64,000 nt of DNA from Brachionus plicatilis (lineage: Eukaryota > Rotifera > Eurotatoria > Ploima > Brachionidae), in NCBI GenBank assembly GCA_010279815.1, contig QEOQ01000110.1:250950-314949 (forward strand). The letters run 5' to 3'. Under the pieces are notes generated by a model. The model made no database searches. It saw nothing but the letters and a program-made list of their open reading frames with translations, and was not told the DNA's origin. Below, piece after piece: positions 31,801-44,063 of the stretch (positions are counted from its first letter, which is position 1; each line of letters starts with the position of its first letter). The position numbers and the translations under genes were made by a program.

Positions 31801-33813
31801 CACTCGCCAGCAAAAGAGCTTTTTAAAGATTCTTAAACATGTCCATCAGAAAGCAGTCGGACTTCTTTAAGTAAATTTATATTATTATATTAACAAAGTT
31901 TTTTCTTTGACATTTAAATTTTGACCGTAGTTAATTGTAAGAAAGAGAGGAATAAAATATTTTAGAAAATAAAAAAAAAATATATATAATATTTTAAATT
32001 TAATCAAATTCATTTATATTTATTATTTATTCATATTATCTTGCAATAGATAATATATAATATAAAATAATTTGATGATTCCCAATCTCTACATCTTATT
32101 TTTTTTGTACATAAGCTGAAAAAAAATAAAAAAATATTTCAAATTTTATTCTTTAATTTTTCAGTATTTTATGCAAACATATTCTTTAATTAAATTATCT
32201 TAAGTTTTAAATATAAAAGTCATAAAAAATTCAATTGCTAAAAATATTTTAAATTGATTAAAAAGCTCTTAAAAATCTTGAATTTGGCAGAATCTAAATA
32301 ATTTTGTATTGTTATATTTTCTAATATTTTTTTGTGCAATATTCAAGGAAAATATTTATATAACTTGATGAAAATCCCTAGAAAAAAAATTTCTTATTTA
32401 TGGCAAATTGAAGTTCATGATCAATTGTAAATTTCAAATCAAAATTTTCAGTTTTTGATTCAAATAAAATGGTATTTTTTATCAATTTTTTAATAATAAA
32501 TAACTATACATTATTAAACATCATTTGTTTAATCTATAATTAGATAGAAAATGATATGAATTTTTATCTGAAGTCAAAAAATTCTTAATCAATATTTTGA
32601 AATTTTGCAATACAAAATTTAACTTTGTTTCGCCGTAATATATTTTAATTAATATTAAAATATCACTTAAAGTCATAATTTGGATACCTTAATGTCGATT
32701 TTAAATTTGTCTTTAAAATTTTCAAATAAAGATTTTAGAAGAATCAATTAAAGGTGAATTAGAAAAAAAAGATTTGTTTTTTTTTTAAATTAAAATAATA
32801 AACATCTTATGTTTAATTTAAAAAAAATTAAAAAAAATCTAATTTCATCATTTTTATTAAGATTTGAATCAATTAAATTTTGATCATTTGATTATGATCA
32901 TGAACTTCAAGTTGCCCTTATTTATTGCACAAAAAACATTAGAAAATTTAAAAAAATAAAATTACTTACATTTTGCAATCAAGAGGTTAAATATGAAGGA
33001 AATTCAAATTTTAATTAATCTAAATTTGTCCTCTAGTTTAGAAGGATTTTACTCGAATAATTTTGTTTTACAAAAAAAAAAGGCAAAATAAAATTAAAAA
33101 AAAAAAGGGAAAATATGAAGATTTTAAATGTTTTATCACTTTTTTTTATAACTAAACTTTATTTTAGAATTTTTTTTTTAACTTTGAAAATTTTACTTAA
33201 CTTTATTTACGATTTTATTTTTTTCAACTTCTAATAACTTTATTAAAGAGTTGATTTTTAAATCAAGCAAGTCACACGAACTCAGGCAATTAAAGTTATA
33301 TTGTCACGAAATGCAGCACTATATGATCGCATTGCAGAGCTACATATACAACCAAGTGATTCAAGTGACTTGGGAAGATTTGCAAAAGAATTTAAACCAA
33401 GCGAGACATGTTGATGATTTGATTGAGATGCATCAGAGTTATATCAAACAAGCCCATTCAAGATGTTTTTTCAAAAAAATTCCCAACGTGGTCAAAGTAA
33501 TTTTGAATACTTTTGATATAATCATCAAGTTTCGTTTACAAATTGTCAATGGAAATTTGATCAAAAACGATACCACCGGTGAATATAAGCACGAATTTTT
33601 TACTGAGGCATCAGAAAATTATCAAATTTTTAAAAAAAATATTATTTTTTTACATCAAAGTAGGATTTTGAATAAAATAGATTTTTTTTTAAGTTTATTC
33701 TTTTTTAAGTTTTGCAAAAAGGAATCTCAATCGGATATGAATACCATTTAAACAACTTGGCCGTATCTCTAAACTATAATTATTATTACGGTATTGAAAA
33801 GTCTATTGTTTGA
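25893..33813 (+). CDS. TUBGCP6: Gamma-tubulin complex component 6-like protein (GCP6)
   Basis: Five exons join in frame: 25893-27184, 27257-27485, 29578-31345, 33249-33659 and 33710-33813 (1,267 residues; phases 2, 0, 1, 1). The N-terminal GRIP1-like half ends with GRNMALLRLCDPQ. A long charged coiled coil follows (about residues 530-640; LEQQKQEEYLRRLQ, EEELKRRQEEKEREK), then an acidic insert. The C-terminal GRIP2 half has VNKSCINYFLFDLRLEDHL, LKLYCHEMQHYMIALQSYI and a closing LNYNYYYGIEKS. A coiled-coil insert between the two GRIP halves is typical of GCP6 and absent from GCP2-4. The human protein is longer (about 1.8 kb of codons) because of central repeats not seen here. Role in the family: a scaffold subunit of the gamma-tubulin ring complex that nucleates microtubules. 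Intron 2 (27486-29577) holds an assembly gap; intron 3 is 1.9 kb. Confidence 0.88.
28509..29368. repeat. Inverted repeat flanking the assembly gap
   Basis: The left arm about 28509-28560 (TTTTTGTGTTTGAATTACAA...) matches the reverse complement of about 29316-29368 with few changes over roughly 50 bp. The unknown bases lie between. A foldback element in this GCP6 intron would explain why assembly failed here. Confidence 0.7.
28576..29084. other. Assembly gap (509 unknown bases)
   Basis: A run of N within intron 2 of the GCP6-like gene. The flanking exons are complete and in phase, so no GCP6 coding sequence need be missing. Confidence 0.98.
31346..33248. other. Long AT-rich intron of the GCP6-like gene
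   Basis: Starts GTAAAT and ends AAAG before AGTTGATTTT. No nested gene or clear transposon end seen. Confidence 0.5.
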
Positions 33814-35211
33814 AATCGTTATTGTGATTTTTATTTTTACTTTAAATTGATATTTATTTTTGAATAAAAAAATCGATTTTTTAAGTTTCAGTTTTATTCG
33901 ATTTATTTAAAGCCTTATGGTCAGATTAACTAAAAATATAATTGAAATTTTTCGTAAGAAATTCAATAATTTATGAATAGATTTTAAAGGCCATTTATTA
34001 TTTTTAACTAAAATTACTAAAAAAATTTTTTTTTCTTAAATTTGCATAACTGATATTATTCTTATTAATTTTCTTAATCGTATTAAAATTATAAATTAAA
34101 CATAATTTTACTATAATACTTAAATAATTTAAAATATCATGGTATGAATTGATGAAAAATGTGAATTCCGTAACTGGTATCTTATTTAGATTTCAATAAT
34201 TCTTTGTTTATTACAATTCGTTTCATATAGTGACAAAAGATAAACAAAAATCTTTTACAAAGTCAAATTAAAAATTTATTTTTTTTTAATTTAATTAAAT
34301 ATTGAAACAACTAGCATCAAACTTGATTTTTAAAATAATTCATATTTTTAAATTAAATTAAGTAATTTTATGAAAAGAAAGTCATTTTTATATTCATCTT
34401 TGAAAGTTGTTAAAAAATTGGTAATTTTAGTTAATGAATCAGCATCCTCCGATTTTAAATAAAAAATTATAAAACCATATTAATTATTTTTTTTATTTCC
34501 ATCGAGTGTTCAAAAAATAATGTTCAAAATTTCGACCAGTAAAAAAATATAGTCTTATTGACCAAATTTAACCAATTTTTTTTACAAATATTTAATAGAC
34601 TTTAAAAATTAAGAAAATTAAAATATCTAGTTGTCATATGGTTTACTAAAAAAATCATTTAAAAAACTTTGAGATAAAAATGGCCGCCTTAATAACTAGC
34701 AAAAACGGCAAAAGACTTATTTTTAAAAAAAAAAATTTCAAGTCAAGTCAAATACTCGTACAAAATTTCGTTAAATATGGTCAGTAGGAACATATTTTTT
34801 TACTTGTCCAAAAAATATCAAATTCGTTTATCCGAATCATTTTCGAATGTAAATTTTAAAAATAAATAAGTGTGAGCGTGGTTATAAATAAAGTTCTTGA
34901 CACAAATATTTTCATGTCAAAGGTTCATAATTAATAATGTTATCAAACAAATTAAGAAAAAAATTTAAGCTTTATGGTCAGTTTTAGATGATTTTGTCAA
35001 ATTTTAAAAAAATTACGCTTGCTATTTTTCTAATTATAAATTTTCAAATTTTTTTTAAATAAAGTTAAGTTTTTTTTATCAGAATTTTTTTCGGATTATC
35101 AAGTAATCAGAATAAATTTTTTGAAATATTATCTGTTCGGACTAAACAGGATTGACTGTAATAAAAATATATATTTTTTTAAAAGTGAAATTTATTTTAG
35201 ATTTATTTATA
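33814..35211. other. AT-rich intergenic DNA
   Basis: No exon or repeat with defined ends recognised between the GCP6-like stop and the third fukutin-like gene. Confidence 0.4.
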
Positions 35212-36665
35212 ATGAATTTTAAGAAAAAATTTGTTTTTCCTTTTTTAGGCTTTTTAATTTTTCTAATCTTTTTCTCCTCAAAAAAAACAACATGTGAACT
35301 CAAAATTGATGAAAAAATACAAGACGAATACACAGAAATTCTTGGCCATCTTTATAGCTTAGGAACAATCAAAAATATTTTTTATTCGTCTATTTCACAA
35401 GCTTTAACACCTGTCTCAAACAATTCAGTTTTATTTTCCAGAATAAATTTGATTTTGTTTAAAAATAGAGCTTTCCTAATCGAAAAAAAAAGTTTTGATA
35501 AATTTCTAAAAGAATTTGAGCAAACAGATTTTTTCACTTATGGATTAGAAATTAATCGTGTTTTATCATTTATTAAAGTATTTTTTATTAAATTAAATAA
35601 TAAAAATATTTTATTTTAAAAAAGGCCTTTAATTTGAATGCTTTACCGTGTCAAATGATTTTGACATCCAGTCACAGCTTCAATAAGACATTTCCAGCAG
35701 CTATTTACATCAATTGTGTTCAATTCATTGTTCACATTCCGATTTTTTATCCACGCGGTAACTTTTTTTGGATTCCATGTGACAACTACCAACTCAATAA
35801 TCGAGTCAAGCTTTTTAATGACCATCAAAGAGCTCTGAATAAGTAAAAACAATAGAATTATTTTTTTCAAATTTCAAAAAAAATTTTAAGATTTCACACT
35901 AAAGCAGTTTTTGAGAACAACCAGAATTTTATCATTCCAGTCGATTTTGAAAAATTCATCTATGACTACAACCGATCAAAATTTATTGATTGTAATCTAG
36001 ATCTAGCAGAGTCAAGTAGAAAAAAATATCACCAAAATGAAGTCAAAAATGTATTTTTCTTTTACCAATTATTAGAAGTTAAAAATATTCTAGAATCATT
36101 TAGAAAAGATTACTGGCTTTCAGCTGGTACTCTACTAGGCTGGTATAGGGACTGTGGTATTATACCACACACCACTGATGGAGACATAGGACTTTTAGCA
36201 GAACAGTATAGTCCTAATTTTGAAAAAGCTTTTTTGAATAGTGACAAAGTTCCAATGGTAAAAAAATTAGGTTTTGTCAATGATAGTCTTGAATTTCGGG
36301 TGGGTAGTGAAGCTCTTCCTATAGATCTATTTTTCAATTATATTCATAATCAAACTCACATGATGTACAGCATTCAGGCGTTTCGTAAAGTTTACCGAAT
36401 ATTTTTAACTAGAAAACAGAATTTGTGCTCGGCTCAGCTTTTTGAGGAGAAATTTTTTGTACCCTGTGAGCCGGATTTGATGCTAGATGAAATATATGGA
36501 AAAAATTTATGGAAAAATCCAGATAAAACAAACAAAATGTCTCCGAATATTTTATTGTGGAAAAAATGGTCACTTGATGAGTGGAAAAACGCAGTGAAAT
36601 TTTTTGAAAAAGGAAGATTTTTAAAAAATTTCACATTCAATTTTATTAAATTAAATAATAAATAA
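35212..36665 (+). CDS. Fukutin/LicD-like type II membrane protein, diverged paralogue
   Basis: Exons 35212-35577, 35625-35842 and 35891-36665 (452 residues). Intron phases 0 and 2 and the exact 218-bp middle exon match the pair at 575-2196 and 7239-8863, so all three descend from one intron-containing ancestor. A hydrophobic anchor lies at about residues 7-21. The core reads YWLSAGTLLGWYRDCG and IPHTTDGDI, so the acidic pair (about residues 291 and 293) is kept with Gly between. NDSLEFRVG, PIDLFFNY and LCSAQLFEEKFFVPCEP also align with the pair. The stem in exon 1 is shorter and diverged. Start: ATG 35212 gives a basic residue run and then the anchor; the upstream in-frame extension is AT-rich filler. 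Confidence 0.85.
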
Positions 36666-39600
36666 AAATAATTCTATAATTAATTATTTATTCTTAAATT
36701 AATATAAAAAATTTTCAAATTTCTACTAAGAAATTCTTGTGTGAATGGAAGCCCTATTCAGCCAGGCTTTTTTTTTACTAATTAAGCTCCACAACTGTAA
36801 AAAAAACAAATTTTATTCAATGCTATTTATGTATTGAATTTATAAGTTATTATTTAAAATCAAAATGTATTAATCAGCTGTTTTATTTCTTCATAAGGAA
36901 CTGAAATCGGCGATTTTTAAATAAAGCAGAAATAATTAATTCTATAATCGTAGATAAATCGAATCAAAATAAAAAAAAATTTTTTTTAAAATTATTATCA
37001 GTGAGCTAATGTAGAATAATTAAATTTTAAAAGTGAACTATTTAAATTAGAAAGCTGAAACTGATAATCAATACTCTAACTGAATTATATTCCTCAAACT
37101 TTAGATCATTAATAACTGAAACATTATACTTGTTATGGAAAAACAGTTTCAGATTATTTTTTATCTGTTTTTCTAATTAGATAAATTAAATTAAACCGAT
37201 TTAGTTCAAAGAAAAAGTGAAAGAATTTTATCATTATTTTTCTTTAGAATTATTAAAAAAAAAACACATCATTAAATTATATTTTGTTAGACATTAATCA
37301 AAATAATTTTAGGATGTGTTAAATTAGATTTTCTCATTTTTTGCTAGAGCGCATTTAATTAGAGAAATAATTTCTGAAAAAATATCCGATATACCAGTAC
37401 TTCCGCTGATTTAAAAAGCAAAACTTGAACAAATAAATTATTTTCAAATAACCGGATATATATAGTATGTCATGCATGTGGTTGGATCATCTATTGCTAA
37501 AAAATATATAAAATAATATTTCGAGATAAAAATTAAGATGCCTTAGGAATTGAGTCGTACCCTTGATTATTTTTATTCAAAAGTAAAATATTTTTTTAAT
37601 TAGATTCAGAAATCAATACATATATCACTTTAAAGTATACCTAAATATTAGCTTTTGTTTGCATAAAAAAATAAAAAAATAAATAAACTTTTGAATGTCA
37701 ATCAATCACAGGAGATATGAAAATTGAATCAAAATTGATTTGTTTTATTTTGTCATTACGATCTTAAAAAGTTATTTTTTTCCTACCAAATAAAAATTCA
37801 ATAGACTCAAGATTTAGATTTTTTTTTAATTAAAAAAGCAATTGACTTCCTTCTCATAGCCACGAGTACTTGTTTTATATTAAGCCATTTTAAAGATAAT
37901 AATCTTTTCAAAGCCTTCAAGATTTGTTTCGAAAAAACGATTTTTCCAATATTTAATAATTTTAATAATCTTTAAAAAATTATTAATCATAAAAAGTAGA
38001 TATGAGTAAAACATATCAAAAATCTTACTTTAAATGAATAATATTTAGAATAAAATTGTTTTTTCTTATTCTCAGTTAAACAATAAATTTTCTCATTAAC
38101 AAAATTAAAATGGTGTTTTACATTTTTCAGCTTCCAGCTAATCGAAATCAAAATTTCTTTGCTTCTAGAGCAAGCTATCTTATTCAGTAAGAATATATAT
38201 GATAACTTATTTGTATCATTAAAAACTCCATTTTCAATCAATAATAAAATAAAAAATTCAGAATAATGTTTTATAGAAATTTAATACTTGTTTTGTCAAC
38301 AAAATAATAATTTTCACTAAAACAGTACATTAATATTTTCAATGTGAAATAAATCGGGCGATGTATATTCATCTTTTAAATGACATCTTTTAAATTATTT
38401 TCAAATAATTAAATCGCTTCAATATCTTTATTTCAATTACATGATTCATTTTACCACATAATTTCTTTACATTCTGAAATAATCGCGTAAATAAATAACA
38501 GAATAAAATCTTGAAATTTTTTTTATTAAATTTTTAATTCAAAAATTAAAAGAAAAAACAGGGTTTTTTAGTAAAAATTAATATTAATCTTAATATTTTT
38601 CTAAGACATGTCGGATAGTTAGCAATGCACAAAATAAATAAAATTATTATCCAAATCTAATTAATTTATGTTGTTGTCTTTCTCTATGGTACAGAATTAC
38701 TGTTCATTTACCACAAAAAAATTATTTAAAAATTTAATTTATTAATCCCTTTTTGATCGATTCAACCGAAGAGACTATTTGAAGAACTGAAGCGAAATTC
38801 GGATGCTTTTAAGGTCTTATGAGTCATTTTTATTAAATAATTTTAAAAATTTTCTTCAAAAATAGAAAAAATCTTTGTTTATCTATTTTATTTTCAAGCT
38901 TATCTTTTTATTGAATTGATTAAATTTAAATATTAAAAAATTCAAAAGGAACTTTTCTTGTGATGAATAAATTATATTATTAATTACTTGAAATGCAAAA
39001 AAAGCTTTTTCTTCTTTGACTACAGTTATCATTAATATCAATTTTATTAATAATTTTTTTATTAAACTCTCAAGATAAATTGTAAATTTATATCCATTGA
39101 TTTTTGTGATAGCAGCTTTTATAAATTTAATTTTTACTGTAAGCTTTTTGCTTTAAGATTTTATTTAAACTTTAATTAATTAATGAAGCTGATTTATTAA
39201 ATAAAAATTTCAATTAGATATTATTTAAAAAAAAGGTTCTTTCTGACCAATTTTTTTTAGTCAAAATTTTTTTTCAAAAGACTTTATTTTATTATTATTA
39301 GCGATGAAAATGGAGCCTCGAAATGATTATGAATCCTTGATGTTTATAACTCTAATGTTTATCTGCTAAAAGTTTTTCTGGTCTAAGTAAATTAGCAAGA
39401 TTCGGTTTAGAAGCTTATTTTTTTTAACATCAAACAATCTAGACTTATTTTTTCATACTATTTTTGGCACCGCAAAACCCAAGTCTATATGCATAAATGA
39501 GTTTTCAAGACCTTATTAGTTAAATATCCATAAGTTATACAACATGTTTCCAAATCGATTAGATAATATTTTTTAACATATCTTAAACAGCTTATATGAA

Positions 39601-42600
39601 TTGATTTAAATTATTTAAAAGCAAAAAAAATGAATAAGCTATTATTGTAAATAATTTAAATGAGTTGTTTAAGTAGCTTTACTAACGAACACTCCGCGAA
39701 ACGTGAACGCTTTTAAATTAAGCTAAGCAATTTAGGCAATGAGATTTTTTTTCTTAGAAAAAAAAAAACTAAATTTTTATGTTTAACCAAATTGTTGATT
39801 TTATGAGTAACTAGCTTGTTGTTAATTAAGGGCTTTATTGGAATAGATTTGATAAATGGTGAAAATTCTGTTCAAGGAAAATAATTGAAGGATATTTACA
39901 CAAGTCAACCTGTACCTCAAACGCTTAATTAGCTGTCTTTTCATTAAATTATTTTATAATTAATTTTTACACTAGGATTTTAGTAATTTTTGTGCACTGT
40001 TGAATCATTTGAGGTTTCATTATCATTTCTCATGCAACTCAGTATTATTGTTAAAAAAAATTTAATTCCTTTTCAATAAGAATAAAAGCTCAAGATTTAT
40101 TAAATTTATGATTTTTTTAATTAAAAATAAAAATAAAATAAAATAAAAATCGAAAGGAATTTATGTTTGAATTCAGGAAATTGATATTATTTTGTTTGTG
40201 TAAAGTTTGTCTTTATATTTTTCGGATTTTTTTGAATTATTTTTTTAACTTCTATTGATAAAAATTTTCTAATTATTCAATTTATATCATTTACTCTTTA
40301 TTAACCACATTTTTCGCGTCAATAGCTTTGTTTTGAAAGATTGACAATTCAAAATTATGTTCTTCAAAAGATCTAAAATAATATTCTTTTTGGATAAAGA
40401 TTGTTAAAAAATTCCAAATTTTTTATTTCAGTCAGAAAACATAATTCAATTTTTTTAAAAAAACTAAAATATGTTTCTAAAATAAGTTTATTCATCTATT
40501 CAAAAAAAGAAATTATCAGCTTTCCTGTTATAATATTATTCTTAATAAAATAGAATTTTTCTTTTTCTTGTGCATTTTAGTTTTGTTAAGTTTGTTTGTA
40601 ATTTACATTCTTAATTCAAAAAATTTATAAATCATAGTGGGACTCTTTGAATCTTCAAATCTAAAGACAATATCCATCTCAGATTATTTAACACTGATAA
40701 TAATTAAAATGTCTTTGAATTTTTTTAACAGTTTATTAACAAATGTATCGCATTGATTAAAAACGAATTGTTTTGTCTTTTTTTCTATTATTTCTTAAAA
40801 ATTGATCATATGCAGCAAAGTTTATTACATTAAGATTAAGATAAAATTAATTGATTTGATTAAAAAAAATTATTTTTCGCTTTGGGAATAGGGGACTTAA
40901 GAAAAGATGATATAGTGAAGCAATATAAATTTTGTACTATTATTTTAATATTTGTTGTAACAATGCATCATATGATGATAAAATTCATAAATAAATGAAA
41001 TAATTCTAAAAAATCTAAAACTAATTTGTGCAAAAATAATCAATTTTTCCTAAATTAAAAATATTTAAAATTGAATTTTAAAAATTTTTTTGGGCTTTAT
41101 CTTTATTTGTTGCACCCTAAGAATAATTCTTGTTATATGGCCTTTTTTTTTCCTTTGTTTTAATTTATTGTATTGAACTTCAAAAAGCTAAAAAAATAGG
41201 AACTTTTTTTAGTTTATTTACTTTAAAATTGGTCAAACTCTGATTTGAATTTGTAATTTTTATTATGTCATAAAATTAATGAGCAAGAACTTTCGAATCA
41301 TTTAATATGTTTCGCTAATAGTTAGCTCCTAGAAATAGTTTGAAAAAATGTCGAAATGTTAAAAGTCTTTTTTTTAACAGAAATTTCATAAAAAATTTAT
41401 AAATTTTATAAAGAAAAAATATATTTCGAAGTTGCACATCTTTAAGTTAGTTTTTGAATTTTGGCCAACTCTGATTTATTTTAAAACTGTGTTAGATCGA
41501 AGCGATAAATCTCAACTTAGATTAATTTAAAATTATCTCAACTTTTAAACTTTTTTAATTTTATTAAAAATTTAAAAGTTTAAATGTAAGCTTTGTTCAT
41601 GCCAAGAAATTAAAAGAAAATTAAAGAATTAGTCCAAGACGTCATAAAAAATATAATTACAGTGAGCAAAAAAATTTGTGTTGGAAATCGACTCAAATCG
41701 ATTGATAGAATTCAAAATCGAAATTTCTTAAAGTCAAAATTAGGCGAAAAATTTTATTCGCTGTAATTAACTAAAGAAAATTTTAGCTGAGTATGGTATC
41801 TATAAACTTCAGGTAATTTTAAATCTATGCTAGGAATCAACTAAAAAATTTATTCGATTTTAAAATCTTTTGTAAAACTTTTGTAAAAATGTGTTAAATA
41901 GGAAACATTCGGCAAGATGGAGAAAATTTTACATTTTTTTAATATTCTTAGATTTTTTGTGCAATATTTGATAAAATTTTTATTTTTAATGTTGGTAACT
42001 AAATAATTTGGAAGAGTTTTTTTGTTTCTGAAATTTTGCGCAAAAAATCTAAATCTAAAATGTAAAATTTTCTGCATCTTGCTACAAAAATTCGGGGAGA
42101 AATATTAAAAAATTAAAAAAGCTAAATTTTTTTTTTAAATTAATGATGAATGAAAAAAATTTACCAATAGATGCATTTTATTTGAAAAATAGCTAATTTT
42201 TTTAAAAGATAAAAATTTATTTGTCTCAACTAATTGAACCTGAAAAATTTAGACAAGCATTGTTCACAATTCATAATCAAAGAAAATCATTTAAAATCTA
42301 TTTTTAAAAAATAATTAAGTATCTAAATCTTGTTTTATTAATGAATGTGTCAAGTATCAGCCAAGATATTGACAATTAAAAATAATCAAAAATATCAACA
42401 AGAAAATTTTTTTTTTTTTAAAAATTCAAAATTAAAAGCTTATTTAATTACTCTTGAGTCCATTCGAGCATTCAAATTTTTATTCAACAATTCAGCGGCT
42501 CTTCTTCCTCTTGAATTTTAATACATCTTCAAAAATTAAAGAGTATTTGAAATTAAAGACGCCTTTGTCTCTAATTTTGACAAAAAAACAACTTCACTTC

Positions 42601-42659
42601 CGACTTAGACAATTGTCTGACAACTTCTCAATTTTTTTAGATCCACAAAATGAACTAAC
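36666..42659. other. Six-kilobase gene desert with two small inverted-repeat elements
   Basis: AT-rich sequence without a convincing exon; an 84-codon minus-strand frame at 37987-38241 has no ATG-context or family support beyond chance. At 41660-41763, ends CAGTGAGCAAAAA / inverted GCTGTAA sit between TA dinucleotides, as in a Tc1/mariner-type MITE. At about 41912-42082 a foldback has arms of about 60 bp starting GCAAGATGGAGAAAATTTTA. The rest shows nothing I can name. Confidence 0.4.
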
Positions 42660-44063
42660 ATGCTGTACGAGTTGAAAGAGTCAAACATAAACGAACTGTG
42701 CCGCTCGTTCTCCAACGACTCGGACATTCGTATTATGTGCAATGTTTACAATCAGTCACGGGTACTCTCAATCAAAAAGGACTCAGATCCGCTCATTTTC
42801 AGCCTGATCAGAACATTCTACCCCTTCTTGCTTTTCTTTGGTCTTTTCGGCAACTCAATTACTTTCTTCACCATGGTCAGAATTTACAAATACCGCAAAA
42901 ATTACCAAAAATTCTGCTTTAGCTTGGCCACACTGGCGCTCTCGGACCTGTTCGTTCTCACCATCGGTTGTCTCAGAGAATACATCGAACTAGTCGTTGA
43001 CTACAACTTTAGGTCCTCATCTCTTGCCGCATGCAAATTAACAATGTTTTTCTGCTACCTTTTCTCTTTTTTCTCTGTCTATTTGCATGCATTTATTGCC
43101 ATAGAGCGATGGCTGGCCGTCTCAGACCCTCTCAAGGCCAAGTCCAAGCTCACATTTCGAATAAACAGATCCATCATTCTGGTCATTTTCCTTCTCTGCA
43201 TAGTAATCAACTCGCCTCTTCTCTACTTTACCAAATTGGAAAAGCTGATCGTCTATCCGGAAGAGAATGGAACTGCGGTCAAAAGCGAGCTCGAGTGCAG
43301 TATTGGCAACCAGGCTGTCCTCTTGTCAATAGACTCCTTTTTCTACTGTCTCATACCATTTGTGGTCACCATAATGTTCAGTTCAATGACAGTCATTCAG
43401 CTGGTACACTCAAGGCAAAAGATGAAAGAGTCAAATCAAACTGAAAAACTGAGGCAAAACAGTGTGAAAAGTGGGGCCTCGTTCAGAAAGGCATCGAGTG
43501 TGGACCGGGTGGTCATGAGGCACAGCACAGTCCAATTTGATGTGAGAAAAAAGTCGCTCAATTCTTTCATCAATTCCACTGCCGATTTGCAGGCTTCTCC
43601 ATTCAAGAAAAGCTTGATCAAAAGACAAATATCCAAGAGTCACCATGCGTCCAATTTGAAAGTGACAGCCATGCTGATGGCCCTGCCAATATGCTACCTA
43701 ATAACAACTTTTCCCATATTTGTGATCATCATTTACAGCTGGTTCTTGAGCAGGTTTAAGCTGATGAAAGATGGACAGGTTGATCAATTGGACAAGGCGT
43801 ATGCAATTGCCAAGATTTTTATGTATGTTCACAACAGTATAAATATTTTTGTGTACATTTTTTTTGGTAAAAGTTTCCGCCAGGACTTTATTGGCATTTT
43901 TCCATTCAAGAGTTTGTACAACAAAATAACTAAGCTTAGTCAAAATAGCAGTAATTCGGAAATGAGCTGCAGTAATAGTTTGAAAATGAATTGGAGCCAC
44001 ATGAATGAGCATAGTGTGTTACGGGTGCGAAACCGAAATATGTTTAATGATTGTGACTGCTGA
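42660..44063 (+). CDS. Class A (rhodopsin-like) G-protein-coupled receptor, peptide type
   Basis: Single exon, 467 residues. Seven hydrophobic segments lie at about 47-74, 84-105, 122-148, 171-190, 217-245, 333-359 and 380-402. Diagnostic residues: GLFGNS in TM1 (the conserved Asn), LALSD in TM2, Cys 125 and Cys 213 for the extracellular disulfide, ERW in place of DRY after TM3, and NSINIFVY in place of NPxxY in TM7. Possible N-glycosylation sites are near residues 19 and 31. The third intracellular loop is long (about 246-332) and Ser/Arg/Lys-rich. These features fit the protostome neuropeptide receptor group (FMRFamide/myosuppressin-like and relatives), but the ligand cannot be assigned. 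Composition is much less AT-rich than the flanks, supporting a real gene. Confidence 0.88.
   Translation: MLYELKESNINELCRSFSNDSDIRIMCNVYNQSRVLSIKKDSDPLIFSLIRTFYPFLLFFGLFGNSITFFTMVRIYKYRKNYQKFCFSLATLALSDLFVLTIGCLREYIELVVDYNFRSSSLAACKLTMFFCYLFSFFSVYLHAFIAIERWLAVSDPLKAKSKLTFRINRSIILVIFLLCIVINSPLLYFTKLEKLIVYPEENGTAVKSELECSIGNQAVLLSIDSFFYCLIPFVVTIMFSSMTVIQLVHSRQKMKESNQTEKLRQNSVKSGASFRKASSVDRVVMRHSTVQFDVRKKSLNSFINSTADLQASPFKKSLIKRQISKSHHASNLKVTAMLMALPICYLITTFPIFVIIIYSWFLSRFKLMKDGQVDQLDKAYAIAKIFMYVHNSINIFVYIFFGKSFRQDFIGIFPFKSLYNKITKLSQNSSNSEMSCSNSLKMNWSHMNEHSVLRVRNRNMFNDCDC

Noticed and set aside
25893..33813. Assignment to GCP5 instead of GCP6
   Set aside because: A long coiled coil between the GRIP halves and the CHEMQHYMIALQSYI wording favour GCP6. 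A family tree would settle it.
37987..38241. 84-codon minus-strand frame in the gene desert
   Set aside because: Length is within chance for AT-rich sequence of this extent; no motif, partner exon or composition shift.
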